In this document: piece after piece, positions 29,931 through 36,735 of the stretch
Position numbering within the stretch: position 1 is the first letter of the stretch
Layout: each line of letters opens with the position of its first letter
Source of the DNA: Hyphomonas polymorpha PS728
Lineage (GTDB): Bacteria; Pseudomonadota; Alphaproteobacteria; Caulobacterales; Hyphomonadaceae
Assembly (NCBI RefSeq): GCF_000685315.1
Contig: NZ_ARYM01000007.1
Span: 1 to 64,000, forward strand
Length of the DNA stretch: 64,000 nucleotides
Reading direction: 5' to 3'
The notes under the pieces: model-generated
The model's database searches: none
What the model saw: only the letters and a program-made list of their open reading frames with translations
Told to the model about the DNA's origin: nothing
Translations under genes and position numbers: made by a program

Positions 29931-30698
29931 ATGACGGAAGCGCCCTACAAAGCCCCCGCCCTGGAAAAAGGCCTCGATATTCTCGAATGCCTGGCCAGCC
30001 TGCGCACGCCGCAATCCATCTCGGATATCGCCCGCAATCTCGGCCGCTCCCGCAGCGAGATTTACCGGATGGTCGTGGTGCTCGAGATGCGCGGCTATGT
30101 GGAGCGCACGGACGACCCGGAAAAGCTGCAGCTCTCCAACCGGCTGTTCGAAGTCGGCATGCGTTCCCCGCCCAAGATGGACCTGCACGAGGCCGCTCTG
30201 CCGGAAATGTCGGCCCTTGCTTCGCGCATGATGCAGTCGATCCAGCTCGCCGTAGTCAGCTCCGATCAGATCGTCGTCATTGCACGGACGGAAAGTCCCG
30301 ATGATGTCGGCTTCAGCGTTCGCCTCGGCCATCGCCGCTCGATCATGAAATCAGCCTCTGGCCTAGTCCTCTTCGCCTTCGCTTCGCCCGCCCATGAAGC
30401 CAAGATGGTGGAAGACCTGAAAGCCGCCGGCGCCAGCGCGGACGAGCTTGAAACGCTCTATGAACAGATCAAAGACGTGCGCGCGAAGGGCTTTGTCTGC
30501 ATGCCTTCCCGCATGGTCGATGGCGTGACGGATATTGGCGCGCCCATTTTCGATGCCACCAGTCGCGGCGCCGTCGCCAGCCTCACCGTTCCTTTCGTGG
30601 TCACCCGCCGCGCCCGCGTCTCGCTGGAAGAAGCGCCCCATCTGGTGGCCGAAGCCGCGGCGCGCATCTCTGCGGCGCTGGGCCACGCGCCCCGCTAA
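29931..30698 (+). CDS. IclR-family regulator, probable controller of fucose catabolism
   Basis: 255 residues. The N-terminal winged helix is typical: ALEKGLDILECLASLRTPQSISDIARNLGRSRSEIYRMVVVLEMRGYVER (about residues 8-60). The larger C-terminal effector domain follows, with ELHEAALPEM-like spacing and RMVDGVTDIGAPIFD. IclR proteins often regulate sugar-acid pathways, binding 2-keto-3-deoxy acids or lactones. It converges on the mutarotase gene with an 8-base gap. Similar palindromic motifs stand in its own promoter and in the mutarotase/dehydratase divergent region, which makes it the best candidate regulator of the operon. Confidence 0.88.
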   Translation: MTEAPYKAPALEKGLDILECLASLRTPQSISDIARNLGRSRSEIYRMVVVLEMRGYVERTDDPEKLQLSNRLFEVGMRSPPKMDLHEAALPEMSALASRMMQSIQLAVVSSDQIVVIARTESPDDVGFSVRLGHRRSIMKSASGLVLFAFASPAHEAKMVEDLKAAGASADELETLYEQIKDVRAKGFVCMPSRMVDGVTDIGAPIFDATSRGAVASLTVPFVVTRRARVSLEEAPHLVAEAAARISAALGHAPR

Positions 30699-30706
30699 GG
30701 CTGCCC

Positions 30707-31036
30707 TCAATCGTGATGGAACACTTCCTCCATCGGCGCCCACCATTCGCCCGGCGCCGCTGAGGCAAGCGGGCCCTGGCAGGGGTCGGTCAGCGCCCAC
30801 CAGCGCTGGGTCTCCGGATCATCCGCCATCGCCTTCATGTCGGCCTCGTAGTCGCTGCCATGGTATTCAAACATGCCCACCAGCAGATTCTCCGGTTCGC
30901 GCAGAAAGATGCTGTAATTGCGGATATTGCACGCCGTAATCTGCCGCAGGATCGCGGGCCAGGCATTGGCGTGCAGCTCCTTGTATTCCGCCATCTTTTC
31001 CGGCTTCAGCTGGATCATCATCGCCTTACGCTGCAT
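30707..31036 (-). CDS. L-rhamnose/L-fucose mutarotase family protein
   Basis: 109 residues from ATG 31036, preceded by GGGAGGAAACG; an in-frame extension to 31117 lacks a ribosome site. The sequence follows the RhaM (COG3254) family: QRKAMMIQLKPEKMAEYKELH, the NYSIFL core, and the C-terminal DPCQGPL and WWAPMEEVFH. These small enzymes interconvert alpha and beta anomers of 6-deoxy sugars. A family member is part of the L-fucose pathway described in Xanthomonas campestris. Here it would feed the anomer used by the sugar dehydrogenase. It is transcribed divergently from the dehydratase operon. Confidence 0.9.
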   Translation of the reverse strand: MQRKAMMIQLKPEKMAEYKELHANAWPAILRQITACNIRNYSIFLREPENLLVGMFEYHGSDYEADMKAMADDPETQRWWALTDPCQGPLASAAPGEWWAPMEEVFHHD

Positions 31037-31101
31037 CGTTTCCTCCCGCGCTACTGTCATCAGGGTGCCACTTCGCGCCCCCTGACGCGAGGTCATTTCA
31101 A

Positions 31102-31135
31102 GTTCATATACAAACATCCCGCTTGCATATGAAAC
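31102..31135. promoter_or_regulatory. Pair of candidate IclR operators between mutarotase and fuconate dehydratase genes
   Basis: GTTCATATACAAAC at 31102-31115 and CTTGCATATGAAAC at 31122-31135 are imperfect palindromes related in inverted orientation, with centres 20 bp apart (two helical turns). They share TTCATAT/ATATGAA with the site upstream of the iclR-like gene. The position, between divergent pathway genes, fits coordinated control. Confidence 0.5.
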
Positions 31136-31209
31136 ACTCTTTACCTAACAATCGCCGCAGAGGCCACCCGCCAAGAGGCGGCCGCTAAGAAAGATCCAGG
31201 GAGGAAAAC

Positions 31210-31278
31210 ATGACGCCCCACTCCGGCCTTGCGGCCCCATTCCCCTCCCACCGGCTGACCATGCCGCTTACCCCCTGA
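31210..31278 (+). CDS. Possible 22-residue leader peptide upstream of fuconate dehydratase
   Basis: ATG 31210 follows AGGGAGGAAAAC, a much stronger ribosome site than that of the dehydratase gene (GGAACC before 31297). The frame ends in TGA at 31276-31278, 18 bases before the dehydratase start. The predicted peptide is Pro/Leu/His-rich without a signal or transmembrane segment. It may be a leader that couples translation, or simply a decoy. Low confidence as a gene; the ribosome site is clear. Confidence 0.35.
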   Translation: MTPHSGLAAPFPSHRLTMPLTP

Positions 31279-31296
31279 CACATTGGAACCTTCGGC

Positions 31297-32601
31297 ATGA
31301 TTGAAAGCATTGAGGCCCGCGACATTCGCTTCCCCACGTCACGGGAAAGCCATGGCTCTGACGCCATGAATCCGGACCCGGACTATTCCTGCGCCTATGC
31401 CACGCTGAAAATGCGCGGCGGCGATCCGGATGGAAACGGCCTCACCTTCACCATCGGCCGGGGCACGGATCTCTGCGTCGCCGCCATCCATGGCCTCGGT
31501 AAACATCTCATTGGCCGCAGCCTGGACGAGTTCGAGGCAGACCTTGGCCTGGCCTCCCGCCTCCTGCTCAATGACAGCCAGTATCGCTGGCTCGGCCCGG
31601 AAAAGGGCGTGGTCCATCTCGCCGCCGCCGCCCTCAACAATGCCGTCTGGGACGCGCTGGCAAAGCGCGCGGGCAAGCCGCTTTGGCGCTATGTGGCCGA
31701 TCTTTCGCCGGAGCAGCTCGTCTCCGCCATCGACTTCCGCCACATTGCAGACTTCCTCAGCAAGGAAGAAGCCCTCGCCCGTTTGACGGCGCAGGCCCCC
31801 GGCAAGGCCGCCCGCATCGAGCGCCTGCTCAGCGAAGGCTACCCCGCCTACACAACCTCCGCCGGTTGGATTGGCTATACGGATGATCAGATCGTCAGCC
31901 TCCTGAAAAATGCGTATGCCGAAGGCTGGCGCCATTTCAAGATCAAGGTGGGCGGTGATCTCGCCACCGATGTGCGCCGCTGCGCCCTCTTCCGCGAAAC
32001 CCTCGGCAAGGATGTGAAGCTCAGCGTCGACGCCAACCAGGTCTGGAACATCGATCAGGCCGTCGCCGCCATCAAGGCTATCGCCCCTTACGACATCTAC
32101 TGGGTGGAGGAACCCACCAGCCCGGATGATGTGCTCGGCCACAAGGAAATCGCCCGCCAGGTCGCCCCCATCCAACTCGCCACCGGCGAACACGCCCATA
32201 ACAAGGTGATGTTCAAACAATTCCTGCAGGCGGAGGCCATCGGCTTCTGCCAGATTGATTCCTGCCGCCTGGCCGGCGTCAATGAGGTGATCGCCGTGAT
32301 GCTGATGGCCGACAAAGCCGGCATCCCCGTCTGCCCCCATGCGGGCGGCGTTGGCCTCTGCGAATATGTGCAGCACCTGTCGATGATCGATTATATCTGC
32401 ATTTCCGGCACCATGGAGGGCCGCGTCATCGAACACGCCGCCCACCTGCACCAGCATTTCCGCAACCCCATAGAAATCCGCGACGGGCGCTATCTTGCGC
32501 CGCTCGCGCCGGGCTATTCGGTGGATCTCTGGCCCCAGAGCATGGCCGATCATGAATTCCCGAATGGCAAGGTCTGGGCGGAGGATCCCGTCGCTGGATG
32601 A
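31297..32601 (+). CDS. fucD: L-fuconate dehydratase (enolase superfamily)
   Basis: 434 residues, matching the FucD family. The N-terminus SIEARDIRFPTSRESHGSDAMNPDPDY is characteristic. The barrel carries FKIKVGG (Lys215 and Lys217), the metal ligands Asp245 (SVDANQVW), Glu271/272 (WVEEPTSPDDVLGH) and Glu298 (ATGEH), and His348 (CPHAGGVGLCEYVQH). It removes water from L-fuconate to give 2-keto-3-deoxy-L-fuconate. It is first in a five-gene operon and overlaps the next gene by ATGA at 32598-32601. The divergent region upstream holds the candidate IclR sites. Confidence 0.95.
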   Translation: MIESIEARDIRFPTSRESHGSDAMNPDPDYSCAYATLKMRGGDPDGNGLTFTIGRGTDLCVAAIHGLGKHLIGRSLDEFEADLGLASRLLLNDSQYRWLGPEKGVVHLAAAALNNAVWDALAKRAGKPLWRYVADLSPEQLVSAIDFRHIADFLSKEEALARLTAQAPGKAARIERLLSEGYPAYTTSAGWIGYTDDQIVSLLKNAYAEGWRHFKIKVGGDLATDVRRCALFRETLGKDVKLSVDANQVWNIDQAVAAIKAIAPYDIYWVEEPTSPDDVLGHKEIARQVAPIQLATGEHAHNKVMFKQFLQAEAIGFCQIDSCRLAGVNEVIAVMLMADKAGIPVCPHAGGVGLCEYVQHLSMIDYICISGTMEGRVIEHAAHLHQHFRNPIEIRDGRYLAPLAPGYSVDLWPQSMADHEFPNGKVWAEDPVAG

Positions 32602-33590
32602 CCCCTGCGCCTGCCCCCTTCTCCCTGCCGGATTTCGGCCTCGGCGCAGCGGGGCTCGGAAATCTGTACACGGCTGTTTCGGATGCTGACGCCAGCCGCA
32701 CCCTGGCAGCCGCGCAGGCGGCAGGCCTCACCTATATCGACACCGCCCCCTTCTATGGCCACGGCCTCAGCGAGCAGCGCGTCGGCGCCCATCGCTGGGC
32801 CGAAGACGCCCGGCCATCCCTCTCCACCAAGGTCGGCCGCCGGCTGGAGCCCGCCAACGGGCGCCCCATTCCGGACAATGGCTTTGCCACTCCGGCGCCC
32901 TTTGTTCCCGTCTTCGATTATTCCGCTCACGGCATCCGCGCGGCCTTTGAAGGCAGTCAGGCCCGCCTCGGCGTGGCTTCGGTTGATGCCTTGCTCCTGC
33001 ATGATATTGGCGAGATGACCCACGGCGCGGCCCATCCGCAAATTCTGGCTCAGGCGATGGAAGAAGCCCTTCCGGAAATGGCCGCGATGAAATGGGAAGG
33101 GCTCACCCGCGCCATCGGCCTCGGCGTCAATGAAATCAATGTCTGCCGCGATGTTCTGGACCATTTCGATCTGGACGTGCTGCTGCTCGCCGGGCGTTAC
33201 ACGCTTCTGGAGCACACCGCCTCCCTCGGCTTCCTCGATGAATGCCACCGCGCGGACATAAAAGTCATCATCGGCGGCGCTTTCAATTCCGGCCTTCTCG
33301 CCGCCGCGCCGGGTGACGCGCTCCACTATAATTACGCCGCCGCGCCCGGCTGGGCTGTCGAGCGAGCCAACACGTTGCGAAACGTATGCGAGGCATTCGG
33401 CGCGTCCCTTCCGGCGGCCGCGCTGCACTTCTGCAAGGCGCATCCGGCAGTCATCTCCGTCATCCCCGGCGCGCAATCCGCCCGGCAGGTAAACGAAATC
33501 GCCGGCTGGATCGCGGAAGAGATCAATCCCGATCTCTGGACCGCGCTGAAAGACAGAGGCCTCATCGCTGCAGAGGCGCCAGTGCCATGA
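32598..33590 (+). CDS. Aldo/keto reductase, probable L-fucose dehydrogenase
   Basis: 330 residues, TIM-barrel AKR of the D-threo-aldose 1-dehydrogenase group. Visible are FGLGAAGLGNLYTAVSD at the N-terminus, YIDTAPFYGHGLSEQRVG with catalytic Asp and Tyr, STKVGR with the catalytic Lys, and a C-terminal cofactor loop SVIPGAQSARQVNE. The enzyme would oxidise L-fucose at C1 to the lactone with NAD(P). It overlaps the genes on both sides by ATGA, so the first three enzymes of the operon are translationally coupled. Confidence 0.92.
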   Translation: MTPAPAPFSLPDFGLGAAGLGNLYTAVSDADASRTLAAAQAAGLTYIDTAPFYGHGLSEQRVGAHRWAEDARPSLSTKVGRRLEPANGRPIPDNGFATPAPFVPVFDYSAHGIRAAFEGSQARLGVASVDALLLHDIGEMTHGAAHPQILAQAMEEALPEMAAMKWEGLTRAIGLGVNEINVCRDVLDHFDLDVLLLAGRYTLLEHTASLGFLDECHRADIKVIIGGAFNSGLLAAAPGDALHYNYAAAPGWAVERANTLRNVCEAFGASLPAAALHFCKAHPAVISVIPGAQSARQVNEIAGWIAEEINPDLWTALKDRGLIAAEAPVP

Positions 33591-34429
33591 TCGAACGGAT
33601 CGACAGCCATATGCATGTCTGGCGTCTCGCGCGCGGTGACTATGACTGGATGACGCCTGACCTCGGCGCGATCTATCGCGACTTCGAAATTGACGATGCC
33701 TGGCCCGCAGCCCGCGCCGCCGGCGTCTCCTCCGTCATCCTCGTCCAGGCCGCCGCCACCGCCGCGGAAACAGACTATCTTCTCTCCCTCGCTGAAGCCG
33801 ACGCGAGAGTGGCCGGTGTGGTGGGCTGGGTGGATTTCGAAGCGGCAGGCGCCGTCGCCGAAATCGCCCGCCGCGCAGCCGATCCCCGCATGCTGGGCCT
33901 GCGCCCCATGATCGCAGACCTTCCGGACCCGGAATGGATTCTCCGCCCCGCCTTCTCACCCCTTCTGGAAGCGATGGCCGGCCACGGCCTCGTCTTTGAT
34001 GGCCATGCCCGCGCCGATCTCATCCCCGTGATGACACGTCTCGCAGACCGCCACCCTGCCCTGCAGATCGTCCTCAACCATGGCGGAAAACCCCAGATCG
34101 CCACCGGCAATCTCGCCGCCTGGCGCGCAGATCTCGCCGCCCTCGCCCAGCGCCCCAACGTCGCCTGCAAACTCTCCGGCCTGCTCACCGAAGCGGGCGT
34201 CCGCACAAGTGATGACGCTCTCGGAGAGATCGCCGCCCACATCCGAGACTGTTTCGGGCCGTCCCGCGTAATGTGGGGCAGCGACTGGCCAGTCCTCAAT
34301 CACGCCGGCGACTATGCCGGCTGGGCCACCCAGAGCGCGCGGCTGATAAATCGTTTCTTCCCGGAACATCAACGCGCCGTCTGGGCGGGCAATGCCCGGC
34401 GCATCTATCTCAATCGATCAGGAGCATAA
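33587..34429 (+). CDS. L-fuconolactonase (amidohydrolase superfamily)
   Basis: 280 residues from ATG 33587, which overlaps the upstream stop; the same frame stays open further upstream but only inside the previous gene. RIDSHMHVWRLARGDYDWM supplies the HxH metal motif, followed by NHGGKP and MWGSDWPVLNH near the C-terminus with the catalytic Asp. This is the COG3618 group, which hydrolyses sugar lactones. It would convert L-fucono-lactone to L-fuconate. It is followed one base later by the SDR gene. Confidence 0.92.
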   Translation: MIERIDSHMHVWRLARGDYDWMTPDLGAIYRDFEIDDAWPAARAAGVSSVILVQAAATAAETDYLLSLAEADARVAGVVGWVDFEAAGAVAEIARRAADPRMLGLRPMIADLPDPEWILRPAFSPLLEAMAGHGLVFDGHARADLIPVMTRLADRHPALQIVLNHGGKPQIATGNLAAWRADLAALAQRPNVACKLSGLLTEAGVRTSDDALGEIAAHIRDCFGPSRVMWGSDWPVLNHAGDYAGWATQSARLINRFFPEHQRAVWAGNARRIYLNRSGA

Positions 34430-34430
34430 T

Positions 34431-35168
34431 ATGGGCCGTCTGGCAGGCAAAAAAGCGCTGATTACCGCTGCGGGCGCTGGCATTGGCCGCGCCTGCGCAG
34501 AGGCATTCGCGCGCGAAGGCGCTCACGTCATCGCGACCGACATTAATGCCGATGCCCTCTCTGAGCTGAAGGATTCTGCCAACATCGACACGCAGATCCT
34601 CGATGTAACCGACCCCGCCGCCATCGCCCGCCTCCTTGCGGCGCATCGCGATCTGGGAATTCTCTTCAACGTTGCCGGCTGGGTCCATCACGGTACCATC
34701 GAGCAGTGCGAGCGGGCCGACTGGGACCGATCCCTCCAGATCAACCTCACCTCCATGTATGAAACCTGCCGCGCCGCCCTGCCGAACATGCTGGCCCGTG
34801 GCGGCGGCGTCATCCTGAACATGTCCTCTGTCGCCTCCAGCGTTACAGGGGCCCCCAATCGCTTCGCCTATGGCGCCACCAAAGCCGGCGTGATCGGCCT
34901 CACCAAGGCCATCGCCGCTGACTATGCCGGGCGCAACATCCGCTGCAACGCTATCTGTCCGGGCACGGTCGATACGCCCTCCCTGCAGGGCCGCATGTCG
35001 GCGCAGGGCGATTATGACACAGCCCGCCAGATGTTCATCGCCCGCCAGCCCATGGGCCGCCTCGGCACAGCGGAAGAAATTGCCCATCTGGCCGTCTATC
35101 TCGCCTCCGATGAGGCTTCCTTCACCACAGGCGCCATCCATGTCGTGGATGGCGGCTGGACCAATTAG
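34431..35168 (+). CDS. SDR dehydrogenase, probable 2-keto-3-deoxy-L-fuconate dehydrogenase
   Basis: 245 residues from ATG 34431, behind AGGAGCATAAT. The Rossmann motif is TAAGAGIGRACAEAFAREG. The catalytic Ser lies in NMSSVASSV and the YxxxK pair in AYGATKAG. Asp in ATDINAD favours NAD over NADP. Homologous enzymes in L-fucose and L-rhamnose pathways oxidise the 2-keto-3-deoxy acid to a 2,4-diketo-3-deoxy acid, the substrate of the hydrolase encoded 11 bases downstream. Assignment combines family and position. Confidence 0.9.
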   Translation: MGRLAGKKALITAAGAGIGRACAEAFAREGAHVIATDINADALSELKDSANIDTQILDVTDPAAIARLLAAHRDLGILFNVAGWVHHGTIEQCERADWDRSLQINLTSMYETCRAALPNMLARGGGVILNMSSVASSVTGAPNRFAYGATKAGVIGLTKAIAADYAGRNIRCNAICPGTVDTPSLQGRMSAQGDYDTARQMFIARQPMGRLGTAEEIAHLAVYLASDEASFTTGAIHVVDGGWTN

Positions 35169-35179
35169 GAGCTGATGAG

Positions 35180-36022
35180 ATGAAACTCTTGAGAGTCGGC
35201 CCCGCAGGGCGCGAAAAACCGGCAATCCTGGATGCCGATGGCCACATCCGCGATGTCAGTTCCCTGATAGATGACTGGGATGGCCCCGCTTTGGCCGATG
35301 CGGTTCTGGATCAGCTGAGGAAAATTGATCTTGCCTCCCTGCCCATTCTCCCGGCCGCCAGCCGCGTGGGCCCCTGCGTGGCCGGCGTCGGAAAATTCAT
35401 CTGTATCGGGCTGAATTATGCCGATCACGCCGCCGAAACCGGCGCGGCCGTCCCGGCAGAGCCCGTCGTCTTCTTCAAGGCCACCAGCGCCATCTGCGGT
35501 CCGAATGACAATCTGGAAATCCCCCGCCGCTCCGAAAAGACGGACTGGGAAGTCGAACTCGGCATCGTCATCGGTAAACAGACGAAATATGTCCGCGACG
35601 AAGATGCGCTCGATCATATCGCCGGCTATTGCATTATCCATGATGTCTCCGAACGCGCCTTTCAGCTGGAAGGGACTGGCCAATGGGTCAAAGGCAAAAG
35701 CGCCGACACGTTCGGCCCCATCGGCCCTTGGCTCGTCACGCGCGATGAGGTGGCCGATCCCCACGCCCTCTCCATGTGGCTCGACGTAAACGGGGAAGCC
35801 ATGCAGCGCGGCTCCACCTCCACGATGATTTTCAGCGTGCCTCATATCGTCAGCTATCTCTCGCAATTCATGAGCCTGCAGCCTGGCGACGTGATCTCCA
35901 CGGGCACACCGCCCGGCGTCGGCCTCTCGCGTACCCCGCCGCGCTATCTCCGCTCCGGAGACGTGGTTACCCTTGGAATACAAGGCCTTGGCGACCAGAA
36001 ACAGCTCTGCATTGATGCCTGA
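35180..36022 (+). CDS. FAH-family hydrolase, probable 2,4-diketo-3-deoxy-L-fuconate hydrolase
   Basis: 280 residues. The FAH fold shows FICIGLNYADHAAETG, PVVFFKATSAICG, the metal-binding DWEVELGIVIGK, then GYCIIHDVSERAFQLEG and FGPIGPWLVTRDEV, and ends with GDVISTGTPPGVG. Relatives hydrolyse acylpyruvates. In this operon the logical reaction is cleavage of 2,4-diketo-3-deoxy-L-fuconate to pyruvate and L-lactate, completing the aldolase-free branch of L-fucose breakdown. It is the last pathway gene; a weak GC hairpin follows near 36046-36065. Confidence 0.92.
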   Translation: MKLLRVGPAGREKPAILDADGHIRDVSSLIDDWDGPALADAVLDQLRKIDLASLPILPAASRVGPCVAGVGKFICIGLNYADHAAETGAAVPAEPVVFFKATSAICGPNDNLEIPRRSEKTDWEVELGIVIGKQTKYVRDEDALDHIAGYCIIHDVSERAFQLEGTGQWVKGKSADTFGPIGPWLVTRDEVADPHALSMWLDVNGEAMQRGSTSTMIFSVPHIVSYLSQFMSLQPGDVISTGTPPGVGLSRTPPRYLRSGDVVTLGIQGLGDQKQLCIDA

Positions 36023-36135
36023 AAGACACACACTCTAGCCCCTCCCTCAGCGGGGGCGGGAACCGATACCCACAGCCGGGCGTTCATCAGCGAAGTCAAA
36101 ATCCCTCCGGATGCGACAAACCGATGGAGCCCCAC

Positions 36136-36735
36136 ATGCAAGTCCTGAAGTCTCTCCCAGCTCTCAAGACGCGCCACGCCCTTACCGGCCTTGCGCTTTC
36201 CCTTGCCCTCCTGGCCCAGCCCGCCGCTGCCTCCGGCGCCACCCCCGAAGCTGTCGTGGAAACCGCTGTGGACCGCACCCTGTCGGCGCTGCAGGATTCG
36301 CATATCTCCGATCAGGAGGCGGATGAAATTCTCAAAGTGATCGATGTCGAACGCGTTGCGCAGTTCACCATGGGCCGCCACTGGCGCGGAATGGATGAGG
36401 CCACGCAGGCAGACTTCATGACTGCCTTCCGCTCCTTCGCCCGGGTTCAGTTGCGGGAATACCTCGCGGATTTCTCCGAAGCCGAAGTTGAAATCCTGCG
36501 GACCGTCGAGCGCAAGCCCGGTGACGCCATCGTCACCACAAAGGTCAGCGGCGTCGACAACAAGGAACATATGGTCAGCTGGCGCGTGAACGATAACAAC
36601 GGCTGGAAAGTCACCGATATCGAAGCCATGGGCCTCTGGTTCGCCATCGAACAGCGCGCCCAGTTCCAGGCCATGCTGGATAACAATGGCGGCGATGTGA
36701 GTCAGCTGATCGAAGAGATCGGCTCAGCCACCTAA
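36136..36735 (+). CDS. MlaC-family phospholipid-binding periplasmic protein
   Basis: 199 residues from ATG 36136, which has GGAG six bases upstream; ATG 36124 in frame has none. A signal peptide (GLALSLALLAQPAAASG) is followed by the toluene-tolerance Ttg2/MlaC fold, including VERVAQFTMGRHWRGMDEATQADFM and FSEAEVEILRTVERKPGDAIVTTKV. MlaC carries phospholipid between outer-membrane and inner-membrane complexes. A hopanoid-associated relative (HpnM) is another possibility. The other mla genes are absent nearby. Its last 12 bases overlap the opposing peptidase gene. Confidence 0.88.
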   Translation: MQVLKSLPALKTRHALTGLALSLALLAQPAAASGATPEAVVETAVDRTLSALQDSHISDQEADEILKVIDVERVAQFTMGRHWRGMDEATQADFMTAFRSFARVQLREYLADFSEAEVEILRTVERKPGDAIVTTKVSGVDNKEHMVSWRVNDNNGWKVTDIEAMGLWFAIEQRAQFQAMLDNNGGDVSQLIEEIGSAT

